Assembly (NCBI RefSeq): GCF_000350485.1
Contig: NZ_AORV01000032.1
Coordinates: 1-42,178, forward strand
Length of the DNA stretch: 42,178 bases
DNA from: Ruminiclostridium cellobioparum subsp. termitidis CT1112
GTDB taxonomy: Bacteria; Bacillota; Clostridia; Acetivibrionales; DSM-1351
Reading direction: 5' to 3'
A program made the position numbers and the translations under genes. Position 1 is the first letter of the stretch. Each line of letters opens with the position of its first letter. Shown piece by piece: positions 1 to 7,824 of this stretch. The notes below the pieces were generated by a model, which was not told where the DNA came from, did not search any database, and saw nothing but the letters and a program-made list of their open reading frames with translations.

Positions 1-61
1 TTTTTATATGGAAAAATTCAAAGGTTAGCTTGCAAGACGGGTATTAGCAAAATTTTGCATG

Positions 62-1768
62 CTAGCTCTTCTTTTTAAAAAGCCCGGCAGCCTCTATTAG
101 TTCCTCGGAATGCTTCAGGGCCAGGGCAGTTATATCGGAGCCTCCTATTATTCTTGCTATTTCCTGAACTCTTCCCTTATGATCAAGTTTTCGTACGGTA
201 GTGTAAGTATTTTCACCGTCGGAGTTTTTTTCTATGTACAGGTGATTATCGGCCATACAGGCCAATTGTGACAAGTGGGTTACGCACAGCACCTGGTGTG
301 TTCTGGATATGTAGGACAGCTTTTCTCCGACCTTTTGTGCAGCCTTGCCGCTAATTCCGGTATCTATTTCGTCAAATATCAAAGTCGGAATGGCATCCAC
401 ATTTGCCAGAATTGTCTTTATGGCCAGCATGATCCTGGACATTTCACCTCCCGAGGCAATCCTGCTCAAAGGTTTCAACGGCTCTCCGGCATTGCTTGAA
501 ATAAGAAACTCAGCTGAATTCAATCCATTTTTCGAAAAATATTTTTCCTCTTTATTAAATGACAGCTCTACCTTGAAGCTGGAATTTTTCATCTCCAGGT
601 TTTCAAGCTCGGCAGTAATATTTTTTTCAAGCACAACCGCAGCCTTTTCCCTTTCGGTATTTAGCTTCTCAGCACTTTCATACAGCTTTTGAGATAATGA
701 CGCCAGCTGTTTGTTCAGCTCCTCAACAAGACTTTCACTTTGAAGCAGCTCTTCATATTCCCGCCGGGACCTGTCCAGAAAGTCCATTACATCCTCCAGC
801 GTAGAACCGTACTTTCTTTTTAATCTTGTGATAATATCAAGTCTTTCATCAATACTCATCAACTCATCCGGGTTATACTCATCTGCTTCACGTCTGCTTC
901 GAAGTTCTTCACAAATGTCCTCAAGCTGGTAAATTACAGATTCCAATTTCTCAGAGATGGAATTCAATTCAGGGTCATATTTCAATACCGACGCTAATTC
1001 CTGCAATGCCTTATTTGAATTGTACAGGACAGATTTTCCTCCGGTATCGCTGCCTTCGTTTAAAAGCTCATACGCACTGACAATGGAATTCATTATCTTC
1101 TCAGAGTTGGCCAAAACCTGGCGTTTAGCTGTGAGACTTTCGTCTTCACCTTTTTTCAGTCTGGCATTTTTGATTTCATCAATCTGAAAATTCAGCATAT
1201 CCATACGGCGGGCCATTTCTCCCTTGTCGCCCGCAAGCAAATGAAGTTTTGATTTTATATTTTTATACTGCGCATACAATTCCAGATATTCTGTTTTGAC
1301 CCTTTCAACTGCCTTACCGCCGAAGGCATCCAGCAAATCAATATGCGTTTCTGTTTTTAACAGTGATTGATTGTCGTGCTGACCGTGAATATCCAGAAGG
1401 AGCTCCCCTATCTGTTTCAGCATTGAAACATTAACCAGTCTCCCGTTTATTCTGCAGGTATTTTTCCCGGACAGACTAATTTCCCTTGATAAAATAATAT
1501 TTCCTTCATCTCTGTCTATTCCGGTTTCCTCAAGTATTCTGTCTATCCCGGCATTTTCATATTGAAACACTGCTTCAATAATAGCTTTATCCTTTCCCGT
1601 TCTTATCAAATCCCTGGATACTCTTTCTCCAAGAACGGCATTGATTGAATCTATCAATATGGATTTACCCGCTCCGGTCTCACCTGTTAAAACATTGAGT
1701 CCCTGGCCTATCTCAAGGTTCAGCCTGTCAATAAGCGCTATATTTTGAATATCAAGCTGTGTCAGCAT
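62..1768 (-). CDS. recN: DNA repair protein RecN
   Basis: RecN is an SMC-like ATPase that acts early in double-strand break repair in the cytoplasm. The 568-residue product has a Walker A motif (GETGAGKSILIDSI) near residue 30, a long central coiled coil, and near the C-terminus the Walker B region LIFDEIDTGISG followed by CVTHLSQLA. Length fits the family (550-580). I place the start at the ATG encoding MLTQLDIQ because GGGAGG lies 5 bases upstream. The longer reading frame would run back through a repeat element. It is the last gene of the minus-strand block that includes argR, nadK, tlyA and dxs, an order common in Firmicutes. A GCAAAATTTTGC palindrome lies just after the stop, without a clear T-tract. 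Confidence 0.97.
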   Translation of the reverse strand: MLTQLDIQNIALIDRLNLEIGQGLNVLTGETGAGKSILIDSINAVLGERVSRDLIRTGKDKAIIEAVFQYENAGIDRILEETGIDRDEGNIILSREISLSGKNTCRINGRLVNVSMLKQIGELLLDIHGQHDNQSLLKTETHIDLLDAFGGKAVERVKTEYLELYAQYKNIKSKLHLLAGDKGEMARRMDMLNFQIDEIKNARLKKGEDESLTAKRQVLANSEKIMNSIVSAYELLNEGSDTGGKSVLYNSNKALQELASVLKYDPELNSISEKLESVIYQLEDICEELRSRREADEYNPDELMSIDERLDIITRLKRKYGSTLEDVMDFLDRSRREYEELLQSESLVEELNKQLASLSQKLYESAEKLNTEREKAAVVLEKNITAELENLEMKNSSFKVELSFNKEEKYFSKNGLNSAEFLISSNAGEPLKPLSRIASGGEMSRIMLAIKTILANVDAIPTLIFDEIDTGISGKAAQKVGEKLSYISRTHQVLCVTHLSQLACMADNHLYIEKNSDGENTYTTVRKLDHKGRVQEIARIIGGSDITALALKHSEELIEAAGLFKKKS

Positions 1769-1773
1769 ATTAA

Positions 1774-1820
1774 CCTCCCAAGCCATTATTATGGCTTTGA
1801 GCCGCAACAGCGGCCGCAAA
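1774..1820 (-). repeat. RBS-linked hairpin repeat, recN copy
   Basis: In gene sense this reads GCGGCCGC, TGTT, GCGGC, then GGCTCAAAGCC, ATAAT, ATGGCT and the Shine-Dalgarno sequence. GGCT-CAA-AGCC forms a tight hairpin. AGCCAT-AATA-ATGGCT is an alternative 6-bp hairpin, and GCCGC/GCGGC a third. Related copies precede tlyA, spoIIIAC and the Tet(M)-like gene, and the end part precedes thpR. Similarity continues through the SD to the start codon. The function is unknown. Confidence 0.7.
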
Positions 1821-1825
1821 AACAG

Positions 1826-1906
1826 TTATGGAATTGTTCACTCCAATACCCGCCGCGCCATAGGTGAATAAAGGAAGGTATTGGCCATGTGCGAACAGTT
1901 TCACGC
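1826..1906 (-). other. Inverted repeat between argR and recN
   Basis: The argR-recN gap contains CCAATACC and GGTATTGG arms separated by about 26 bases. They extend outward through TGTTCGCAC and GTGAACA, so an RNA from argR into recN could form a long interrupted hairpin. There is no T-tract to make it a terminator. It may be a processing or attenuation structure, but no family is recognised. Confidence 0.45.
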
Positions 1907-1916
1907 AGACTTAATA

Positions 1917-2369
1917 CTACTTATTTATCATTTTATTGAATTTATTAACTATATCTTCAGCAATTTTCTCTGCTCTGCAAACCATTATAAGAGTATCATC
2001 ACCTGCTATCGTACCCAGTATTTCCTGCCACTTCAAGGAGTCTATGGCAGAGCCCGCTGCCTGGGCCATTCCTGAAAGGGTTTTGACTACCACGATATTA
2101 TTTGCATAATCGCTGGATACATAAGCTTCGGTAAGGATTGTTATGAGACGGTTGGATACCTGATTCTCAGACTGGGAAAAGGTTGCATATTTATATCTGC
2201 CGTCTGATGACATGACCTTTATTAGTCGCAGATCCTTAATGTCCCTAGAAACAGTTGCCTGAGTGACATCCATCCCCTGTTCCTTAAGCCTGTCGGCAAG
2301 TTCCTCCTGCGTTTCAATCACATTGCTTTCGATTATCTCCAAAATCTTGGCATGTCTGTTATATTTCAT
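1917..2369 (-). CDS. argR: Arginine repressor ArgR/AhrC
   Basis: ArgR is a hexameric, arginine-responsive transcription factor that represses arginine biosynthesis and activates catabolism. The 150-residue product has the N-terminal winged helix (residues about 1-70, including TQEELADRLKEQGMDVTQATVSRDIKDL) and a C-terminal oligomerisation/arginine-binding domain ending with GTIAGDDTLIMVCR. The start is ATG (MKYNRHAK), preceded by AAGAGGAA and one base after the nadK stop, so the two genes are probably translationally coupled. Placement between nadK and recN is typical of Clostridia and Bacilli and reflects ancestral gene order rather than arginine metabolism. Confidence 0.97.
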   Translation of the reverse strand: MKYNRHAKILEIIESNVIETQEELADRLKEQGMDVTQATVSRDIKDLRLIKVMSSDGRYKYATFSQSENQVSNRLITILTEAYVSSDYANNIVVVKTLSGMAQAAGSAIDSLKWQEILGTIAGDDTLIMVCRAEKIAEDIVNKFNKMINK

Positions 2370-2370
2370 A

Positions 2371-3231
2371 CTATTCCTCTTTCCTGTCATAGATTTTGTT
2401 TCTTAAGACTGTAAAAAAATTTTTTGAGTGAATTTTCAATATTTTTACCTTTGAAGCCGCCTTCTCAATCTCAATATAGTCCCCGCCTGTTATTTCATAA
2501 TTCTTTTGTCCGTCAACGGTTACCAGAGCCTTATGTTCAAAGCCGTCAGATACCGAAACCTTGACCCGTCTTTCCTCAGAGGCCACAAAAGATCTTGAAT
2601 ACAGCATATGCGGACATATAGGAGTCACTATTATAAGTTTTGACGTAGGTTCGGCTATGGGGCCTCCCGCCGACATGGAATAGGCTGTCGAACCCGTTGG
2701 TGTGGCAACTACTATGCCGTCGCCGGGAAACATATCAAAAAAATTGTCATCGATATAGGTACTCAAATGCAATATCCGTGGTATCCCGGCCCGGGATATG
2801 GAAACATCATTAATTGCCACATCCTCTGCAAACAGTTTTCCCTCTTTATATATTCTAGATGAAAGCATCATTCTCTCTTCAATTATATAATTATTCTGAA
2901 AGATACTTTCAACAGCTTTATCAATTTCACCTTTTTCTATATCCGTCAAAAAGCCCAATGATCCAAGATTTATTCCCAAAATAGGGAGATTGTACAAATA
3001 AGCAGTTCTGGCAGTCTTTAAAAAAGTCCCGTCCCCGCCAAGACATATGATAAGCTCACATTTACTGCAAATTTCCTCAACCTCGTTATCCAGCCCTTCC
3101 ATACCCTTTGTTACCGATCTGGTAGGTATGACAGCCTGTCCCCCAAACTTTCTTATACTTTCGATAAGCATATTTGTATAGGCAAATCCCACGTCTTTTT
3201 CATTATTAGTAATTATTCCGATATTTTTCAT
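2371..3231 (-). CDS. nadK: NAD kinase
   Basis: NadK phosphorylates NAD+ to NADP+ in the cytoplasm. The 286-residue product has the family GGDGT motif (LGGDGTFLKTAR) near residue 63, LGFLTD after it, and the nucleotide-binding stretch VATPTGSTAYSMSAGGP. The start is ATG at MKNIGIITN with GGAGGG just upstream; the in-frame upstream ATG would overlap that SD. The gene lies between tlyA (about 90-base gap) and argR (one base apart). Nothing looks unusual in sequence or length. Confidence 0.97.
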   Translation of the reverse strand: MKNIGIITNNEKDVGFAYTNMLIESIRKFGGQAVIPTRSVTKGMEGLDNEVEEICSKCELIICLGGDGTFLKTARTAYLYNLPILGINLGSLGFLTDIEKGEIDKAVESIFQNNYIIEERMMLSSRIYKEGKLFAEDVAINDVSISRAGIPRILHLSTYIDDNFFDMFPGDGIVVATPTGSTAYSMSAGGPIAEPTSKLIIVTPICPHMLYSRSFVASEERRVKVSVSDGFEHKALVTVDGQKNYEITGGDYIEIEKAASKVKILKIHSKNFFTVLRNKIYDRKEE

Positions 3232-3323
3232 ATTGCCCTCCAAATGCCAGCTTTATAACTGCACCTTTACAGTTTAGCAAAAGCCCTGACTTTTTGCAAA
3301 GAATTGCTGTAAAATAAAGACGT

Positions 3324-4139
3324 CTATGTGTTACAAAGCTCACTGTGTGCGGCATCAACCACTTTTCCGACCAGTTCCTGCAAATTCTCCAAGGCCTGCA
3401 CAGCATCACTTTTTGATATATACAGCAAATACTCTATGTTTCCCTCAGGTCCCTTTATGGGCGAAAATGACAGGCGTTTGATATAAAGATTTTTTGAAAG
3501 TACAAAATTAATAATATTATTTATTACCTCTTTATGAACCCCGCTGTCTCTGACCACACCATGCTTTCCAACCTTTTCTCTCCCCGCCTCGAACTGGGGC
3601 TTTATCAGGCAGACCAGCTCTGCTTCAGCCTTCAGCAGCTCCAGTACCGCAGGCATAACCTTTGTCAGAGATATAAAGGATACGTCAATTGATGCAAAAT
3701 CGGAAAGAAAACCCACATCCTCAGGTTTTACATATCGTACATTGGTTCTCTCCATGCACATGACCCGCTGGTCGTTTCTGAGCTCCCATGCCAGCTGTCC
3801 GTAACCCACATCTATGGCAACCACCTTCTCGGCCCCGTTTTTCAGCATGCAATCGGTAAAGCCTCCCGTTGATGCACCGATATCCATACAGGTCTTCCCA
3901 TCCAGCCTTATATTGAATTCGCTTATTGCCTTGGCCAGCTTCAGGCCTCCCCTGCTTACAAATGGATTTGCGTTCTCCTTGATTTCCACCTGGCATTCAA
4001 CCGGAACTTTTGTCCCCGGCTTGTCCTCACGCTGTCCGTCTATCCAAACTACTCCCGCCATTATGGCACTTTTGCTTTTCTCCCGGCTTTCAAACAAACC
4101 CCGGTTCACCAATAATATATCTAGTCTTTCCTTTTCCAA
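3324..4139 (-). CDS. tlyA: TlyA-family rRNA 2'-O-methyltransferase
   Basis: TlyA-type proteins methylate ribose 2'-OH groups of ribosomal RNA. The 271-residue product has an N-terminal S4 RNA-binding domain (ERLDILLVNRGLFESREKSK, residues about 4-60) and an FtsJ-like SAM-dependent domain with MDIGASTGGFTDCML near residue 85, and later ASIDVSFISL. I choose a TTG start (LEKERLDILL), because GGAGG sits 5 bases upstream and the longer ATG frame begins inside the hairpin repeat and SD. It lies directly downstream of dxs in the dxs-tlyA-nadK-argR-recN order. Older annotations call it a hemolysin, which is misleading. Confidence 0.94.
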   Translation of the reverse strand: MEKERLDILLVNRGLFESREKSKSAIMAGVVWIDGQREDKPGTKVPVECQVEIKENANPFVSRGGLKLAKAISEFNIRLDGKTCMDIGASTGGFTDCMLKNGAEKVVAIDVGYGQLAWELRNDQRVMCMERTNVRYVKPEDVGFLSDFASIDVSFISLTKVMPAVLELLKAEAELVCLIKPQFEAGREKVGKHGVVRDSGVHKEVINNIINFVLSKNLYIKRLSFSPIKGPEGNIEYLLYISKSDAVQALENLQELVGKVVDAAHSELCNT

Positions 4140-4144
4140 TTTAA

Positions 4145-4178
4145 CCTCCATGAGCATGTTATGGCTTTGAGCCGCATA
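4145..4178 (-). repeat. RBS-linked hairpin repeat, tlyA copy
   Basis: The 41-base dxs-tlyA gap is almost entirely this element. In gene sense it reads ATGCGGCTCAAAGCC, ATAACATG, CTCATGGAGGTTAAA, then TTG. The GGCT-CAA-AGCC hairpin is identical to the recN and Tet(M)-like copies. The CTCATGGAGGT end matches the spoIIIAC and thpR leaders. Confidence 0.7.
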
Positions 4179-4180
4179 AT

Positions 4181-6037
4181 TCAGAATAGATTTTTAATAC
4201 GTTCTGCAAGTGCTTCTGCGTCCAGGCCAAGTATTTTCAGCAATTCAGCTCTTGACCCGTGGGTTATGAATTCATCCGGAAGCCCCAGGATACTTATATT
4301 CCTGTTAATTCCTTTTTGGTTTAAAAATTCCAGAACCTTACTTCCAAAACCCCCGCTCCTGCTGTTGTCTTCCAGAGTAATTATATAATTGAATTCATCG
4401 GCAATTTTTAAAATCAAGTCCTCATCCAGCGGCTTGATGAATCTGGCACTTACCACCTGTATATCAATATCAGACCCCATGAGTATTTCAGCCGCTTGAA
4501 GCGCCGTATCCACCATACTTCCGGCAGCAAGCACACAAACTTTTTCACCTTTTTTTACAATGGCCGATTTTCCTGCTTCAAGAGGAATTCTTTGCCCCAG
4601 GCATTCCTTGCCCCTGCCCCTTGGATATCTGACCGCAATTGGTCCCTTCTGTCCGTTTACCGCATAATCAAGCATCTGCCTGAGTTCATAATAATCTGCC
4701 GGGGCCATTACCGTCAGGTTTGGTATATGACTCAGAAATGACAAATCAAACACTCCCTGGTGGGTTTCACCGTCCTCACCGACTATCCCAGCCCTGTCAA
4801 CGCCAAAGATCACATGCAGATTTTGAGTTGCAACATCGTGAATAATCTGGTCATAGGCTCTCTGCAAAAAAGAAGAATATATGGCAACAATAGGAATCAA
4901 GCCTTTTACAGCCATTCCTGCCGCAGATGTCACAGCATGCTGTTCAGCTATTCCCACATCAAAGAATCTGCCTTGAAACTCGTTACTGAAGCGAAATAAG
5001 CCCGTTCCCTTTGCCATAGCGGCAGAAATAGCCACAATCCTCTCGTCCGAAGCTGCAAGTGTGCACATTGTATCTCCGAAAACTTCCGAGTAATCGGGAA
5101 CGCTGCTGCCGTGTGTTTCACCTGTCTCAACTTCAAAGGGCGCAATACCGTGAAACCTGTCCGGACTTTCTTCGGCAAAGGAATAGCCCTTTCCCTTTTG
5201 AGTGTTGATGTGCACTAAAACCGGTCCTTTGATCTTTTTAGCAGCAATTAAAGCTTTGCTTATCTCTTCAATATTATGACCATCAACCGGTCCATAATAT
5301 TTGTAACCCAGTTGTTCGAAAAATACACCCGGTGTAAAAATATATTTCACAGTGCCCTTTAGTTTTGAGATTACCCTTTTGGCCTTTTTACTGAATTTGG
5401 GCATCCTGTCCAGAAAATTTTCTATATCTTCCTTCGTCTTTGTATAAAAGGGATCTGTCCGCAATTTGCTCAGGTATCTGGACATACCTCCTACATTTTG
5501 TGCTATGGACATTTCATTATCATTGAGTATGACAATAAAATTGGAAGTATATCTGGCCGCATCATTCAGTGCCTCATATGCCAGTCCGCCTGTCATTGCC
5601 CCGTCCCCGATTACGGCAATTACGCTGTAATTTTCCTTCATCAGATCTCTGGCTCTTGCAATGCCAAGGGCAGCCGAAATCGATGTGCTGCTGTGTCCAG
5701 TATTAAAGCAATCATGCCGGCTTTCACAGGTTTTAGGGAAACCTGCCAGCCCCCCAAGTTTTCTTAACGTATCAAACTCATCTTTTCTCCCGGTTATGAT
5801 CTTATGAACATATGATTGATGTCCCACATCCCATACCACCTGGTCCGAGTCAGTCTGAAAAATTTTGTGTATGGCCAGGGTCAGTTCAACCACTCCAAGG
5901 TTTGAAGCCAGATGTCCTCCGGTTTTTGAAACCTTATATATGAGAAAATTCCTGATCTCGTCAGCAAGTGCGGATAGTTCTTCATCATTTAATTTTTTTA
6001 TGTCGTCAGGAGAGTTTATACCTTCTAAATACCCCAC
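4181..6037 (-). CDS. dxs: 1-deoxy-D-xylulose-5-phosphate synthase
   Basis: Dxs condenses pyruvate with glyceraldehyde 3-phosphate, the first step of the MEP isoprenoid pathway, using thiamine diphosphate. The 618-residue product has HLASNLGVVELT, the ThDP motif VIGDGAMTGGLAYEALN near residue 140, the central VDGHN region, and the transketolase pyrimidine domain with GVDRAGIVGEDGETHQGVFD. A C-terminal transketolase domain follows. The start is GTG with AAGGAG 8 bases upstream. It follows oapA by 23 bases and shares the isoprenoid theme with ispA on the other side of the OLE RNA. OLE genes are typically embedded between these isoprenoid genes. Confidence 0.98.
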   Translation of the reverse strand: MGYLEGINSPDDIKKLNDEELSALADEIRNFLIYKVSKTGGHLASNLGVVELTLAIHKIFQTDSDQVVWDVGHQSYVHKIITGRKDEFDTLRKLGGLAGFPKTCESRHDCFNTGHSSTSISAALGIARARDLMKENYSVIAVIGDGAMTGGLAYEALNDAARYTSNFIVILNDNEMSIAQNVGGMSRYLSKLRTDPFYTKTKEDIENFLDRMPKFSKKAKRVISKLKGTVKYIFTPGVFFEQLGYKYYGPVDGHNIEEISKALIAAKKIKGPVLVHINTQKGKGYSFAEESPDRFHGIAPFEVETGETHGSSVPDYSEVFGDTMCTLAASDERIVAISAAMAKGTGLFRFSNEFQGRFFDVGIAEQHAVTSAAGMAVKGLIPIVAIYSSFLQRAYDQIIHDVATQNLHVIFGVDRAGIVGEDGETHQGVFDLSFLSHIPNLTVMAPADYYELRQMLDYAVNGQKGPIAVRYPRGRGKECLGQRIPLEAGKSAIVKKGEKVCVLAAGSMVDTALQAAEILMGSDIDIQVVSARFIKPLDEDLILKIADEFNYIITLEDNSRSGGFGSKVLEFLNQKGINRNISILGLPDEFITHGSRAELLKILGLDAEALAERIKNLF

Positions 6038-6060
6038 GAGTTAATCTCCTTTGTTTCCGG

Positions 6061-6720
6061 TCATTTTTTCTTTTTACCATTTTTATTCTTACTATTATCC
6101 CATCTATTCTTAGTTTTAACAAATTTAAAACGTCCAAACAAAAAGTTTGTAACCACAGCTACCTTATATATTATGTAATTGCTGTTCTGAAGTGCAACGG
6201 ATTTTCCCAGGGCCTTTCCTCCCACAGTAAGTGATGCCACCATGGCAGTTATGGATAACCCGAATATACTGTTTTCAACCTGGCTTCCTTCCCCTGAAAT
6301 TTTGTATACGATATAAGCTGCCGCAGTACCGCTTATAACACCGCAGATATCACCGACAACATCATTGCAGAAATTTGAAACCTTGTCTGCATTTCTTATT
6401 AACCTTATAGCCTGTTTGGCACCGTAAAGCTTTCTTGAGGCCATTGAATGAAAGGGCGCTTCATCTGCCGCGGTTGCTGCAGTACCTATAAGGTCAAACA
6501 ATATACTGATTATGATTATACCAAAAACTATAAGAAAGGAAACTATTGTAGAAGCATATCTTATTGTTTCATTCGAAAAAAAAGACATGAAGACAGAAAT
6601 AAAGAAAGTAACTATTGTAATCAAGAGTGTCCAAACTCTTGTTTCTTTTTTTGAACCAATGGTATTTGATTTAAATTTGACTTTACGTTCATCGGCTGGA
6701 TGCTTATAATTGTCTTCCAC
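6061..6720 (-). CDS. oapA: OLE-associated membrane protein OapA
   Basis: OapA is the inner-membrane protein that binds OLE RNA and anchors the ribonucleoprotein at the membrane; in Bacillus halodurans the system aids tolerance to cold, short-chain alcohols and high magnesium. The 219-residue product has four predicted hydrophobic segments (about 29-48, 55-78, 121-141 and 152-171). A conserved-looking block, RNADKVSNFCNDVVGDICG, leads into the third segment, and the C-terminal tail (about 195-219) is strongly basic, suitable for RNA contact. The start is GTG with GGAGG 6 bases upstream; the longer frame would cross the terminator. The identification rests on topology, the adjacent RNA and the ispA-OLE-oapA-dxs order. 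I could not align it to the family. Confidence 0.85.
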   Translation of the reverse strand: MEDNYKHPADERKVKFKSNTIGSKKETRVWTLLITIVTFFISVFMSFFSNETIRYASTIVSFLIVFGIIIISILFDLIGTAATAADEAPFHSMASRKLYGAKQAIRLIRNADKVSNFCNDVVGDICGVISGTAAAYIVYKISGEGSQVENSIFGLSITAMVASLTVGGKALGKSVALQNSNYIIYKVAVVTNFLFGRFKFVKTKNRWDNSKNKNGKKKK

Positions 6721-6731
6721 ACCAATCCTCC

Positions 6732-6770
6732 AAAAATATAACGGCACTGAAAACATATATTTGCCGTTAT
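6732..6770 (-). terminator. Terminator/attenuator between OLE RNA and oapA
   Basis: In gene sense TAACGGCA and TGCCGTTA form an 8-bp stem with a 15-base loop, followed at once by TATTTTT and then the GGAGG of oapA. The position fits the 3' end of OLE RNA, with leaky read-through into oapA. A transcript ending here and one translating oapA would be alternatives. That coupling is inferred. Confidence 0.75.
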
Positions 6771-6789
6771 TAACTGACTTATAAAAACC

Positions 6790-7428
6790 GGGTGGCAATT
6801 TATTGAGTAAATTTTGCGGCTTAGGTCAGGCAGGATTTCCCTGATGCGTACTGGAATGTCGCCAAACCAGAGGTTTCCCTTTAACCGCATCACCATTGCG
6901 TTACCACATATGGGGCCTGATTACCACTTAGTCCACACTTTAATCCCCAATAAATTACATTTCGAACAGTCTAGGGGTTTTCCCCGACAGTCAAGATGAT
7001 TCCTAGCCTCTTTTGCAAAAAGGGTTTCAAACAGCAATAATGCCCATATATCGGCCAATACATCAGGCATCCGATCCATTATCCACCAAATTTCACTCAA
7101 GGCAGGCTACTCTGTTCACAGCATTATTAATACCGCATAACAGGTTTAATCCCTAGTCGTAGTCGAGGTGGCAAGTACAGGGAACAATTTTATCGCTCCT
7201 GCGCTCAACTTTTCAACCACAAGAAAGGGTCTCCACGGAAAAGGGGTCAACGCCCGCATGCCATTGCAGATCGCCCCTAAGCCTTAACTCCCAGCATCAG
7301 CCCACCACTGGGCGTAGCAAGCCGACACAAGGAACTTCATCGATGTGCCCTTAAACGGATTTTTAGGCCCGTCTTCAGAATCATGAGTACTGACTAGAAT
7401 ACTGCGCCACCCTGTTTTTGTGTCATCG
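6790..7428 (-). ncRNA. ole: OLE RNA (ornate, large, extremophilic)
   Basis: OLE is one of the largest structured bacterial noncoding RNAs (about 600 nt). It forms a membrane-bound complex with OapA and occurs in extremophilic and anaerobic Firmicutes. Here about 640 bases between ispA and oapA have no plausible reading frame but are rich in local inverted repeats. A promoter lies just upstream. GGGTGGC at the 5' end (7406-7412) is perfectly complementary to GCCACCC at the 3' end (6790-6796), making a closing helix for a 623-nt body. The length and the ispA-OLE-oapA-dxs order match the class as described. The exact ends are estimates. I cannot run the covariance model, so the identification rests on context, size and the closing helix. 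Confidence 0.88.
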
Positions 7429-7435
7429 AGAACAC

Positions 7436-7464
7436 ATTATAACATAGAATACATTAAATTACAA
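7436..7464 (-). promoter_or_regulatory. Promoter of OLE RNA
   Basis: In gene sense TTGTAA, 17 bases, TATAAT, with the extended -10 element TG one base before TATAAT. This is a near-consensus vegetative promoter. It predicts transcription starting near 7428, about 16 bases before the closing helix of the OLE RNA. Confidence 0.85.
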
Positions 7465-7500
7465 AGGGAATATTGATCCAAATTCAGATCTGGAACAGTG

Positions 7501-7785
7501 ATTGATTAATTTTGTGCTTTACCTCGTGATTTTTAAATCAACTGGTAACTCCCGCACCAACTTCATGAAATAAGGCTGCACCCAAAACAATTACGGAATT
7601 GTATCGCCTCATTTAAAGCGGTTTTTCCGTCAAAGCATCGTCCTGATGCTTTGACGGCAAAACCGCTTTACTATCGCCGACAATTCATCGTAATTGCTTT
7701 TGACCGTGCATCTTATTCCATGAAGTTGTCCTCGAGTTCCAGTTGATTTTAATAAATCTTATTTGTAAAGCAAAACGGAATTCAA
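7501..7785. repeat. Long imperfect palindrome (foldback/MITE-like) upstream of OLE
   Basis: Two arms of about 125-140 bases are inverted copies of each other around a 5-base loop at 7640-7644. The innermost arms (GTCAAAGCATC, then AAAGCGGTTTT) are nearly perfect. Outward, CAATTACG, CAACTTCATG, AAATCAACTGG and GCTTTAC recur on both sides with some mismatches. No reading frame is present. It may be a decayed miniature inverted-repeat element or a long RNA hairpin formed when ispA transcripts run on. Only one copy lies in the window. Confidence 0.8.
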
Positions 7786-7807
7786 TTAGTACAACGAGTT
7801 AATTCCG
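7772..7807 (-). terminator. Possible terminator after ispA
   Basis: In gene sense CGGAATT pairs with AATTCCG across an 18-base loop, followed by TTTT. It lies 17 bases after the ispA stop and overlaps the edge of the foldback element. The T-tract is short, so termination may be partial. Confidence 0.5.
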
Positions 7808-7824
7808 CTTCACTGTTACAGAGC

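Noticed and set aside
6621-6999. Open frames on both strands across the OLE/oapA junction (for example 6814-6999 plus and 6621-6896 minus)
   Set aside because: They overlap the structured RNA or oapA, lack ribosome binding sites and show no coding-like composition.
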